Source: Cryptomeria japonica (lineage: Eukaryota; Streptophyta; Pinopsida; Cupressales; Cupressaceae). From it: 64,000 bases of DNA. The position numbers and the translations under genes are program-made. The notes under the pieces are model-generated. The model saw nothing but the letters and a program-made list of their open reading frames with translations. It was not told where the DNA came from and made no database searches. Shown piece by piece: positions 35,170 through 46,701 of this stretch (position 1 is the first letter of the stretch; each line of letters begins with the position of its first letter). The stretch is taken from the NCBI RefSeq assembly GCF_030272615.1, contig NC_081411.1, positions 829,176,897 to 829,240,896 on the forward strand, in the 5' to 3' direction.

Positions 35170-36483
35170 TTGATCAAAGGAAAAGGTACAATATCTCTTG
35201 ATGGTAAACACAATACTAATAATGTTTACTATGTTGAAGGTTTAAAACATAATCTTTTGAGTGTTGGTCAATTAGTTGAAAAAGGTTTTCAGTTACAATT
35301 TAAAAATGATAAATGCAAAATCATGAACAGAATTGGTTTGGAAGTTGCAACCAATAGTCAAACTAGAGGTAATATCTTTCATCTAAATAACAATAAAAAG
35401 ACATGCTTGATTGCACATATTGATGAAAGTTGGCTATGGCATAAGAGACTCTGTCATGTAAATTTTGATTGCATGGTAAAAATCGGTACTACTAAGGCAG
35501 TTAGAGATCTACCCAAGATTGTTAAGCCTCACAATCCGGTATGTAAGGAATGTCAATTTGGAAAACAAGTTAGAGCATCTTTTAAAAGTATACCAAAAAA
35601 ATTCAATAATGCTCTTGATCTAATTCATACTAATTTATGTGGTCCAGCTAGAACTAAAAGTCTATAAGGTGATAGATATTTCATGCTAATCATTGATGAC
35701 TACTCTAGAATGTGTTGAGTTACTTTTCTCAGAGAAAAATCAGAAGCATTTGGGAAATTCAAATTGTTCAAGGCAATGGTAGAGAATGAAACCGGTAAGA
35801 AAATCAAATGTTTAAGATCGGATCAAGGAGGTGAATTTACATCTAAGGAATTTAATGCATTTTGTGAAGTGAATGGAATCAGAAGACAATTATTAGCACC
35901 CCAGACATCACATCAGAATGGAGTTATAGAAAGGAAAAATAGAACCATCTTGGATGCAGCCAGAAGTATGTTATCTGAAGCAAATATACCACATGTATAT
36001 TGGAGAGAGGCAGTAAGCACAACAATCTACACATTCAACAAAGTTCACATCAAAGGTGAAACCGGTAAGACCCCTCATGAACTATGGTTTGGTATTACTC
36101 CTACTCTTAAATATTTCAGAATATTTGGAAGTAAATGCTATATTAGAAGAGATGAGTACATTGGAAAATTTGATCCTAGAAGTGATGAAGGAATATTTCT
36201 TGGTTATTCATCTAAGAGAAAAGCATATAGATGTTTTAATAAAAGATTGCAGAAAATTGTTGAAAGTACAAATGTGAAGATTGATGAACAATTTAGAGGA
36301 ACTTCAAGGTATACAGACTCTGAACTAGAAACAAAGATACTGACAAATGAACCTACACTGAACACACTGGTACAGAATGAAGATCCAGTTACACCGGTAT
36401 CATCTGAAAATTCCACTGTAACAGAAGAACAACAACAAACGAAGACACCCCGATATGTAAGACTGAATCACTTTGAAGATTAG
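35170..36483 (+). pseudogene. Cop-C integrase
   Basis: LKHNLLSVGQLVEKGFQL, then WLWHKRLCHVNF and CKECQFGKQVRASF of the zinc domain. The core holds DRYFMLIIDDYSRMC near 35670, CLRSDQGGEF near 35810 and QNGVIERKNRT near 35925, so all three catalytic residues are present. C-terminus FGSKCYIRRDEYIGKF and EGIFLGYSSKRKAYRC. Stops at 35665 and 35718 (TGA where Cop-B has TGG) and 36481 (TAG where Cop-B has CAG) disable it. Confidence 0.9.
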
Positions 36484-38094
36484 ATAATTGGAAACAAATA
36501 TAAAGGAGTTATGATAAGAGGAAGATTGGAAAATGAAGAGGTATGTCTTATTTCTCAAATTGAACCATCATCAATTAATGAGGCATATGAGGATAAACAC
36601 TAGATTAAATCTATGGAAGAAGAATTAGAACAAATTGACAAGAATAACACATGGACATTAGTTCCCCGGCCTAAAGACAAAAATGTAATTGGAACAAAAT
36701 GGGTATTCAGAAACAAACTTAATGAAGATGTTAAGGTAATCAGAAATAAAGCAAGACTAGTGTGTAGGGGATATTCTCATAAAGAAGGAATTGATTATAA
36801 TGAAACCTTTGCACCGGTAGCTAGAATTGAGGCAGTTAGATTATTCTTGGCTTTTGCAGGACACAAGAACTACAAAGTATATCAAATGGATGTCAAATGT
36901 GTATTTATGAATGGAGATTTTGAAGAAGAAGTTTACATTGAACAACCTGATGGATTTTCTTTGACAGATAACAAAGATATGGTTTGTAGATTAAGAAAAG
37001 CTTTGTATGGGTTAAAGCAAGCTCCAAGAGCTTGGTATGCTAGGTTGGATAAATATCTTTTAAAATTTGGTTTTTCTAAAGGTAATGCTAACAACAATTT
37101 ATACTATAAAGTGACTAATGATTACATCTTAGTTATAGAGGTTTTTGTTGATGATATGATCTTTGGAGGAGAAGATGGATTATGTAAAGACTTTTCTATT
37201 GAAATGCAACAAGAATTTGAAATGTCTATGATTGATGAAGTAAAATTCTTTTTGGGATTACAAATTTCACAAACTGATAAAGGTATATTCTTAAGTCAAT
37301 CCAAGTAATTAAAGGATCTATTAAAGAAATTTGGCATGGAAAACTCTAAACCGGTAAGCACACCTATGACTACAAATGAGAAATTATCAGTAAGGGATGA
37401 ATCAACACCTGCTAATCCGACTAGGTACAAATCTATGATAGGAGGTTTATTGTATTTGACACAAACAAGACCTAATATTATGAATGCAGTATGTATTGTT
37501 TCAAGATTTCAAAGTAATCTTAGAGAAAATCATGAATCAATAGTTAAAAATATTTTCTGGTACTTACAAGGCACTACAAATCTTGGCTTATGGTATCCTA
37601 GAGATGAAACTTTGAATTATGTGCATACACATGCAAATTTGGTAGGAGATGTGGATGATAGAAAAAACACCATCGGTGGAGAATTTTTTCTTGATAGCAG
37701 ATTAATTTCTTGGTTGAGTAAGAAACAAAGTTGTACATCTTTATCAACAGCAGAATCAGAATATGTTGCAGCAGCAACTAACTATACACAGGTATTATGA
37801 CTTAAGCAAATATTGAAGGACATAAAGGTAAAATGTAAGGAACCTATAACTATCCATTGTGATAACACTACAACAATTGATATATCTAAGAATCCGGTAT
37901 TACATTCTAAAACCAAACATGTTTCTATCAAATTAAATTTTCTGAAAGAGAATGTTGAAGCAAAAGAAGTAAAACTATTTTATGTGAATACTAAAGAGCA
38001 GATTGCAGATATTTTTACTAAACCTCTGCCTAAGAAGACCTTTGAATATCTTAGAGATCAGCTTGGGGTCATACCCCCACCGGTAGAGACTTAG
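36484..38094 (+). pseudogene. Cop-C reverse transcriptase and RNase H
   Basis: [77 protein letters not shown], catalytic [12 protein letters not shown] near 37145. RNase H: RYKSMIGGLLYLTQTRP, then HTHANLVGDVDDRKNTIGG, where the usual first Asp is Asn; STAESEYVAA and CDNTTTIDIS keep the other acidic residues. It ends LADIFTKPL-like IADIFTKPLPKKTFEYL and IPPPVET at 38094. Stops at 36601, 37306 and 37798. Confidence 0.9.
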
Positions 38095-38251
38095 ATAGTT
38101 GATGTTTGTCATCAACTGAAAAAATTAACAGAGAAATCTTTTACTTCGGCTTTGATGAGGACAGCTACTTCTCAGGGGGAGTAGTTGGTATATTAAATTG
38201 GTTGGTATTTTTTATTTAAATCTGGTTTTTGTATTAGCTTTGGCATTTGAT

Positions 38252-38266
38252 GTCAAAGGGGGAGAG
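38252..38266 (+). promoter_or_regulatory. Cop-C upstream polypurine tract
   Basis: GTCAAAGGGGGAGAG lies 215 bases before the 3' tract GCCAAAGGGGGAGAT (38467-38481). A third run, CTCAGGGGGAGTAG, is at 38171-38184. Confidence 0.6.
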
Positions 38267-38481
38267 ATATCTATAGAAAAACACATTATCTTATGGGGAG
38301 AGATTATTCATTTGGGAGAGAGATTGATAGTTTGAGATGATTGATTATTCTTTGTAATTGAATTTTGATTTCTAGTTATGGTCTCTTTTGAGAGATGTTG
38401 GTTTTTGGTATTTGGCATTTCTATTTTGGCACTTTGATGGTTTTTCCATCTTGTGTTACCATCAATGCCAAAGGGGGAGAT

Positions 38482-39542
38482 TGTTGGTATTTCGGTATGG
38501 TTTTCTCATTGATGTCAACACCTATCAACACTTATCAACTCAGGCACTTTGAAGAATCGACAATGTTCACCGGCAAGCAAGTGACTTATGCACAGTCACC
38601 GGTATCTGGCACACTGGCAGGATATAATGTTCACCAGTACTTGGAATGACCTGAAAAATATTTGGTTATGCCAAAGACATCATTTGGAAACTTTGTCTTG
38701 GAGATTTGTTCATTGGTATATTTGTGTTTGCATATTTGTTGTTACTGGCAAATAGGTCCATGATAAGCACTGACAAACTTATTTATTCCAGATCAACACG
38801 ACAAGCTTTGGAGATGATTTTGTTGTTATTATAAATGCATTAAGCCAACATGTTGAATTAGATATTACATCGGTTATTGATTTACTTGTAATTGTTTTAT
38901 TATAATATCTTTTAGAGCCGACCTACTAAAATTGGTCTTAATTTATGGTATATATGAAAGATCTTATTTGTAAGATTGATATGCGATAAGGAAAAGGAAT
39001 TGTAAGAAGGTATATGCGAGAATAAGTAGATCTATACATGCAGACATCATTTGAAGGTGAAGCAAGGTTTTTGTGAAGACAATCAGAACTACACTAGTAC
39101 TGAATCCAGCATAGAAAGATGCTATTTTGAGCAGTACATTCTTATTGGATTTAACCATCCAATTGTAATCAGTGTGACTCCTATTTGTGTTTGAGCAGTG
39201 ATCTCTAGGCGCTTAGCCTTTCTGCATGTGCAGACCCCATTTGTATACACATACTATCTGTAGTAGTGTCATCTGATTATGGGTAAGGTTTCCCACAGTG
39301 TTTTTTCCCCTTACAGGGTTTCCATGTACAAATATTGGTGTTATATATTGTGGATGTTGTTATCTTTCTGTTTCATACATTAATCTTTACCGATACTGCA
39401 ATTAACTGATAAACTGTCTACCGGCATAAAGTTTGGTTTATCGGTATTAAGCATTAAGGTTGGTTAAGTTGTTTTTTATTTAAATTATTAAGCAACTGAT
39501 TCACCCACCCCCCCCCCTCTTAGTTGTCTCCAAGACCTAGCA
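38482..39542 (+). repeat. Cop-C 3' LTR
   Basis: 1061 bp from TGTTGGTATT to CCTAGCA. It carries GCCGAC at 38917-38922 and a TATATATG word at 38949-38956. It aligns with the reverse complement of both Cop-B LTRs. The following CCAAG (39543-39547) is the candidate right half of the lost duplication. Confidence 0.88.
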
Positions 39543-40836
39543 CCAAGGTCAAAGAAATCATGGAAATAGCATCTCCCTGAAATATCAGTCAACTAAGATC
39601 ACTCCAAGGCAGACTATAGTCAATCAGAAGATTTATTGCTATGCTAGTAGATAAATGCCAACCATTTACTCATCTTTTGCACAAAAATGTTAATTTCAAG
39701 TGGGACCATAAATGTAAGGATGGATTCAATAAGATCAAGGCCTATCTCATGCAACCACCCATCCTAATGTCACCAATTCTAGGAAATCCATTGTTACTCT
39801 ATGTATCAACCATTGAACTATCATTAGGAGTTATGCTTGCACAATAGGACAATGAAGGAAAAGAACGAGCCATCTACTACATCAACAGAACATTAATAGG
39901 ATACAATATCAACTATTCACCAATAGAAAAAATATTCTTGGCAGTAGTTTTTGCCTCTCAAAAATTAAGACACTATCTACTATCTCACTCCATCAAGTTG
40001 ATTGCTAAAATTGATCCATTGAAGTATTTTCTCAGCAAGGCAACATTGACAAGAAGACTAGCAAAATGGATCATGATTCTAAGTGAGTTTAATATTGAGT
40101 ATATTGATAGAAAAGCTATAAAGGGGCAATTCATTACCGACCAGCTAATAGAGGCATCGCTTCAAGATGATCATCCCTTACAGATTGAGTTTCCCGATGC
40201 TAATATCCTAACAATCACCACAAAAACATGGCAATTATACTTTGAAGGTTCATATACACAGCATGGATTAGGAGCATGTATTCTATTCATCACGCCACAA
40301 GGTCATACAATTCCAAAATTGTACAAATTAGATTTTCCATGTACCAACAATACAACAGAATATGAAGCTTTGGTTACAGGTATCAAAATGGCTATAGAAT
40401 GGAACATTACACAACTTCAAGTCTTTGGAAACTCCCATCTTGTCATCAATCAAATTAGTGACGATTACCAAGCAAAGGATGAAAAGATAATGCCTTATAA
40501 GAAGATGGTTGATGATGTCAAGAAATACTTTGTCGAAATAAATTTTCAGCAGATTCCCAAGAATGATAACAAAGTAGCAGATGCAATTGCAACACTTGCT
40601 TCTCTACTTCAGACACAGGAAAATCAAAAGTGTTACAAATTCCTAGTGGAAGAGTTGTTTTACCCTACACATAATTTTCCCAATTCCCAAACTATATGTC
40701 ACCTTGTTGGCCATGATTCCTCCCGCTATGACCAAACTTACACATACCTAAAAGATAATATCCTCCCTCCTGACTTATCAAAGAACCAAAAGAGAAACTT
40801 TATTCACCAATCCTCCAAATATAATCTTGTCGCGGA
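39543..40836 (+). pseudogene. Tat-1 RT connection, RNase H and second (archaeal-like) RNase H
   Basis: It resumes after the RT palm: KVKEIMEIASP, LRSLQGRL, FIAMLVDKCQPFTHLLHKNV, then RNase H (YYINRTLIGYNINYSPIEKI, ASQKLRHYLLSHSIKLI). A second RNase H domain follows at about 40227-40620: WQLYFEGSYTQHGLGACILF, NNTTEYEALVTGIKMAIEW, FGNSHLVINQ, DNKVADAIATLASLL. Its first acidic residue is Glu where Asp is usual, and GDS is GNS, so the site is damaged. Dual RNase H is the hallmark of the Tat group. A 349-codon frame (39938-40987) runs into Cop-E at 40837; its tail is Cop-E DNA. Confidence 0.88.
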
Positions 40837-42256
40837 TGATGGTATGATGAAAGAACAAGGATCCAGTCAACTACTGAGAGGGGGGGGTGAATCAGTAGAT
40901 AGAAAAATTGATAAAACTTCACCAATCTCAAAATCAACTTCTAAAATTAAACTTAGAACTATCAATGCAATATCGCTATCAAGTTAAACCGGTTGTCTGT
41001 TACAACAAATTAATAGTAAACAACTTGAAACTCATAAATATACAAATATTTTTTCTGACATAAGTAAAACTTCATTTCATATTGTTGTCGGTTACCATGA
41101 CTTATCAAAGTGGATTAAGTAGTTAAGTAAATCAACCATAATAAAACATAACCACAAAAAAATTCACCATTTGACATAATATATTGATGTGGAAACCCAA
41201 ATGGGATAACCACAAAAAAATTCACCATTTGACATAATATATTGATGTGGAAACCCAAATGGGAAAAACCACGGTGAGATGAGACTCACAAGATAACTAT
41301 CTGAACTCTTCTAAAGTTCACTCTATTAGGATCCAAGCTTGTTAAAGCTTTACAAAAGGTCTTGTTAAGAACAGATCCTATTAGGCACCACCCGGTTAAG
41401 GGATTGACTATAATTCCTTGTTAGAAGCAATACCCTATGAGGAGTAACCTCGGTAGACGACTTGAAATTCAAGCTAATAGACCACCTGGTTAGAGGATTT
41501 GAATAGCACCAAGTTTGTTAGAGCTTACCTGGTTAGGGGATTTCAATTGATGTAATTGTTAGAAAACAACAAGAGTTTTCTGATCTGTTTGAATAACACT
41601 TACACTTGCTTGTTGAGATTCTTTTCATGCTCCTATCTACCTTTACTCAAACTGTAGATACATCATCCAGTTCGGCAACCACACACTCAACTGAACTTTA
41701 CCAACTCTAAAATTAAACAACTCATTGACCTTATAAACAAATCAACTAGGTCGATAACACAACAAAAACCTAATTCACATAGAGATTACAAACAAGTCTG
41801 TTCAAGTATGACCATTGGATTACATAAAAATCTCTACACATCATTCAAGAAAGCCTCGACTGCTCCTTGATCACCGCTTCATTGAACTTAGTAACTCATC
41901 ACGCACTTTTTATTACATGCAATATACTTGCTCATTCCCAAGACAAAAATCATTACCTCAACGTGCCAAAAATAATTTGAAACTCTCTTCATAAAATATG
42001 CATATGTGTCATAATCATCATCGTTCATCATCAGATCATAAACCAATATAACCAATTCACCAAACTTAATCGGTTAGGGTTTATCAAAACAATAGGTAGG
42101 GTTTACCGGTTCAACTCTCCAATACTTAGCAATATCGGTTGACTCCACAAACTTACCTATCGGTTATAGTTTCTTTCACTAGCTCTTCTTATCGGTTAAT
42201 TGACATCAATAACAACATAACATATCATTAATGCAATCTTCATGCAAATGCCATAA
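40837..42256 (-). repeat. Cop-E 3' LTR, with a 58-bp tandem duplication
   Basis: It begins TGATGGTATGATG and ends CCATAA (CCAACA in the partner). A 58-bp tandem duplication, 41152-41209 and 41210-41267, is absent from the other LTR. Minus strand TTTATAAGG near 41737-41728 is the likely TATA box. Confidence 0.9.
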
Positions 42257-42272
42257 ATCTTCCCCTTCGGCA
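42257..42272 (-). promoter_or_regulatory. Cop-E 3' polypurine tract
   Basis: Minus strand GCCGAAGGGGAAGAT abuts the LTR. An upstream tract, GTTGTCAAAGGGGGAGAAGA, lies at 42401-42420. Confidence 0.7.
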
Positions 42273-42565
42273 TTGATGCCAATACAAATATCAAAACCAT
42301 TGATTGTTGTGATTGTGAATAGGAGTCCCGGTTTACATTTTACCATGTACTCTCTTTGTCTTCAACTTGTCATCGCTTCTTCTCCCCATAATCACATAGT
42401 TCTTCTCCCCCTTTGACAACAATGCCAAATTGAAAATAAAACTTCACTGTTCAGCATCAACAATCTACAACTTGATGCTCCCCCTGTGGAATAAATCTAC
42501 TTCTACATCAATCCTATTGTAAAATTCTACAAGTAGCTCTGAAACTGATGTACTCTACATCATGC

Positions 42566-44203
42566 TCAATTCACCTCATGAAGGGGTACAACCCATAGCT
42601 GACGTCTAAGATACTTAAAAGTAGTCTTAGGCAGAGGTTTAGTAAAGAGATCTGCAAGCTACTCCTTGGTAGAAACATGCTCCAAGATCACATCTTTACT
42701 CTGTACTTTTTCCTTTAAGAAATGATACTTCAATTAAATATGCTTGGTTCATGCATGTAAGACAGGGTTTTTTGAAATATTTATAGCACTGGTATTGTCA
42801 CACAATATATTTCCAGGTTCTATAAAATTCATCTTGAAACCTTCTAAAATGTGCCTCATCTAGATAGCCTGGGTACAATTCATATAAGTTGCAACATACT
42901 CAACTTCAGTAGTAGACTGTGATATAAAACTCTGCTTCTTGCTACTCCATGAAATAAGTCTTCCTCCAAGAAAGAATGCTCCACCAATTGTGTTTTTCCT
43001 ATCATCAACATTACCTACCCAGTCTGCATCTGTGTACACCTTCAAGTCAAAGTTTCCTTCATATGGATACCATAATCCATAGTCAACAGTACCTTTCAAA
43101 TATTTGAATATCCTCTTGGTTTCTATCAAATATGTTTCCTTTGGATTCTTCTGAAATATAACAACTAGACCAACTGCATGAGCTATATGTGGTCTGTTGT
43201 GAACAACATAGTGCAATTTTCCAATCGTTGACCTGTACTCCATGCCATCAACAGATGTGGCCTCATCTTCCTTAGACAACTTACAACCTATAACCATTGG
43301 TTTCCCAACTAGTTTACAGTCACTCATACTAAATGTCTTTAATACCTCCTTCACATACTTAGGCTGTGTAATGAAATTACCACTCTTCATTTGTTGTATT
43401 TGCAAACCTATGAAATTTTTTATCTCTCCAACTAGAGACATTTCAAACTCACTTTTCATTTCATTTGCAAAGTCATTTCTCATGTCATCATTACCTCCAA
43501 ATATGATATCATCTAAAAACACTTCACTAACTAGTATCTTATCTCCTTCAGATTTGAGATATATGTTGCTATCTTCACTGGTTCTCTGAAAACCTATCTT
43601 CACTAGGTGTGAATGAATCCTTTCATACCATGCTCTTGGTGCTTTCTTTAATCCATATAATATTTTTTGCAACTTACATACCATGTCTTTCTCATCAATC
43701 AGAGCATAACCATCTGAATGCTCAATGTATACTTCTTCTTCCAGTATTCCATTCAAAAATGTTGACTTTACATTCATCTAATATACTTTGAATCCCTTGT
43801 GTGCTACAAATGCAAGTAAAGTTCTGACACTTTCCAATCTAGCCACTGGTGCAAAAGTCTCACCATAACCTTCTCCTTCTTCTTGTGTATAACCTTTGCA
43901 AAGAAATCTAGCTTTGTTGCAAACTACAACACCATCTTCATTCAGCTTGTTCCTTAATACCCACTTAGTACCTATCACATTTGTATTCATCGGTTGGGGT
44001 ACTAGGGTCCATGTGTTATTCTTTTCAACTTTTTCAAGCTCCTCCTCCATATCTTTGACCCAATGATCATCTCCAAATGCTTTCTTAGTAGTTCTAGGCT
44101 CAATAGTGGAGATCATGCAAGAATTCTCTCTAATTCTTCTTCTGCTAAATAGTCCGACATCCTTATCTCCAATAATCTGTTTAGGATTGTGATTGAGTCT
44201 CAC
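42566..44203 (-). pseudogene. Cop-E reverse transcriptase and RNase H
   Basis: A 141-codon frame (44203-43778) holds NTWTLVPQPMNTNVIGTKW, ARFLCKGYTQEEGEGYGETF and ends at a TAG (43780-43778) shared with Cop-D. A 305-codon frame (43777-42860) follows: STFLNGILEEEVY, ILYGLKKAPRAWYERI, catalytic FLDDIIFGG near 43500, EMSLVGEIKNFIGLQIQQM, RNase H VYTDADWVGNVDDRKNTIGG with its Asp, and STTEVEYVATY. The end (CDNTSAINIS, LADLFTKPLPKTTFKYL) reaches 42566 through three stops. The acidic residues are all present. Confidence 0.9.
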
Positions 44204-45550
44204 ATACCTTAGAATAACATGATCATTATCTTTAGGTTCATCTTCTGTATTATCATCATCTTCTTCTGCATCTACCTATTCCGGTTGAACTGGTACAACA
44301 ACATTCTCTTTACTTGTTTTAGGTTCTAGTTCCAAGAATAAAATGCAAGGATCTTCATCCTTTTTCTCCACACTAGTTTCCCTTGAGACTTCAGGATACT
44401 CATTCACTCGAACATCAACACTCTTAATGAGTATCTGTGTCTAGTTGTTATAACATTTGTAGGCCAAACTCTTGGTGGAATAACCAAGAAATATACCTTC
44501 ACTTTTAGCCTCAAACTTGCTAACATAGTCACCTCACTTAATACAACATTTGCTACCAAATATCTTGAAATAACTAACATTAGGTGATCTACCATACCAT
44601 TATTCATAAGGAGCCTTGTCCTTACCTCTTTTTACCAAAATCTAGTTCATAGTGTAGATAGGCGTGCTGACAGCTTCTGTTGAGAAATTTTTCACTACAC
44701 CTCCTTATATCAACATCGTTCTAGCTACTTCAACAACTAACCAATTGTTTCTCTCTACAATACCATTCTGTTGTGGTGTCCTTGGTGTAGAAATATATCA
44801 TTTGAGATCATTTTCTTCACAATATCTAGTGAATTCCTCAGAAGTAAATTCATCGCTTTTATCAGTCCTCAAACACTTTATCTTCTTACAACTTTCCTTT
44901 TCAGCTAAGGCCCTGAATTCCTTGAATTTACTAAATGCTTCTATTTTAGCTTTCAAGAATGTGAGACGCATCATTCTTGAGAAATAATTAGTGAAGATCA
45001 TGAAATATATGTCACCTTGAATACTTTTAGCCCTTATTGGTCCACAGAGGTCTGTATGAACCAAATCTTACAAATGTTCCGCTAAAAAAGATTTTCTCTT
45101 GAAAGTTGAGGATGTCACCTTTCCCAACTGACATTCCTTACATAGAGCATTAATCGGTTTTTCCAACTGAAGCAAACCTCTCACTGTCTTTGACTTACTC
45201 ACTTTAACAATGTTATCAAAATTTATATAAAAAAATCTTCTATGCCAAAGCCAACTATCATCTACTTTAGCAATTAAATAGTTGCTTACTTTAGGATTCA
45301 GGTGAAAAAAGTTACTTTTACTCTACTTTCCGGTTGCAATTAGTTCACCTTTACTACCATAGATTTTGCATATACCATTTTCAAACTCCAATGGATATCC
45401 TCTGTCATTGAGTTGAGAAACATTCAAAAGATTGTACTTTTGACTTTCAACCCACTAGACATCATATGCACTACTCTTTCCATTAAGAGAAATAGTTCCC
45501 TTACCTTTAACTCCGCCATCAAATTCCTTCAAGAAGAAATTTGCTCCCAT
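44204..45550 (-). pseudogene. Cop-E integrase
   Basis: Minus strand: LWHRRFFYINF near 45240 and CKECQLGKVTSSTF near 45130 (zinc domain), then DIYFMIFTNYFSRM near 45010, where one Asp of the family pattern is Asn, CLRTDKSDEF near 44870 and QNGIVERNN near 44760. The C-terminus includes YFKIFGSK and EGIFLGYSTKSLAYKC. Multiple stops and shifts occur, including deletions around the protease near 45560. Confidence 0.82.
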
Positions 45551-46631
45551 CACCAATCATGTGATGTGAACAACCACTACCAATGATCTAATCATCATAA
45601 TTATGCATGCAAGAAAGTAAATCTTTTTTTGATCAGATGTTTTTTATTTAATGGCTACAAACACAATATCTTCATTAGCATCACCATCAAATTCTTCATC
45701 AGTGATACCACCATCAACTACAATAAGACAATCTCTTTTGCCTTTTCCCTTGTACTTCCTGAATTTCTCTTGTTTGTATTCATTATCACCATTAGTATAG
45801 TTAGCAACAATGTGTCCAATCTTGTTGCATGCAAAACATTTCAAATGTAATTTACCTCTATATTTACCAGTACCTCTAGACAACTGCTTGGCCAACAATG
45901 CTTCAAGCTCAACCAAACTATCTTCATCATCAACTTCTCTGCTAGATCTAGATTCATAACTATGACTGACATCTCTATTTTTCCTCATAGATGGGTTAGA
46001 AACTGAAGCTCTAAATATAGACTCTAATTTCTAAACACTACCATCATAAACATTTAATTCAAAAGCAGTAAGATTACCAATGATGGAGTCAAGGGTTACC
46101 TTAGTTTTGTCAATAGACTTCAGCTCCTAAATGACTGCAACTCAAACAACATAGACCGGTAGTAGGGTTCTCAATACCTTAATAACTACTATGGCATCTT
46201 CCACTTTACCACCAGCACTCTTGATCTCACCAACTATCTCTTTTATCCTTTGACCATACTATTGGATATTCTCACCTTCAGCCATCTGCATGTCATCAAA
46301 CTTTCATCTTAGACTCTCTTCCTTGGCAATATTCACATGTTCATCACCACTATAAATATCTTCAAGTTTCTTCCATACCTCATATGCAGTCTCTAGACCA
46401 TGGACATCAACATATTCTATATTAGAAAAAGAACTAATAATAGTCTCTCGTTCTTGATTGTTTTCTTGTTGTTCTTTCTTATGATCATCAGTCATCATCC
46501 CACTAGGTGCAACATATTTAGTACCAACATGTTCCCAGTATTGATTTCCAAGACTCTTGATATAATTTTTCATTCTATCACTCCATATCCTATAGTTCTC
46601 TATTAAACTTCAAACCTTCCTTCTTCATCAT
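45551..46631 (-). pseudogene. Cop-E Gag
   Basis: Start ATGATGAAGAAGG at 46631 as in Cop-F, with a frameshift near 46590. Then DRMKNYIKSLGNQYWEHVG, YEVWKKLEDIYSGDEHVNIA; stops at about 46304, 46262 and 46129 (TAG, shared with Cop-D). The nucleocapsid knuckle CFACNKIGHIVANY has lost its last Cys. The protease site that should follow near 45590 is out of frame. Confidence 0.85.
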
Positions 46632-46687
46632 GATCTACAAGATCTTTACCTCAAGTTGTTTGGCTTAGACCTTAGAGGACCTAAAAT

Positions 46688-46699
46688 GCTATGATACCA
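46688..46699 (-). promoter_or_regulatory. Cop-E primer binding site
   Basis: Minus strand TGGTATCATAGC, one base different from TGGTATCAGAGC, two bases from the LTR. Confidence 0.82.
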
Positions 46700-46701
46700 A
46701 T

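Larger units (their letters stand above)
33974..39542 (+). mobile_element. Cop-C: Ty1/copia element lacking its 5' LTR
   Basis: It has gag, protease, integrase, RT, RNase H, polypurine tract and a full 3' LTR (38482-39542), but no 5' LTR or primer site; homology to Cop-B begins just upstream of the gag start. It is the same family as Cop-B. From 34740 to 38094 it remains in one frame with about eight stops and no frameshift, so it is better preserved than its neighbours. Tat-1 sequence resumes at 39543. Confidence 0.9.
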
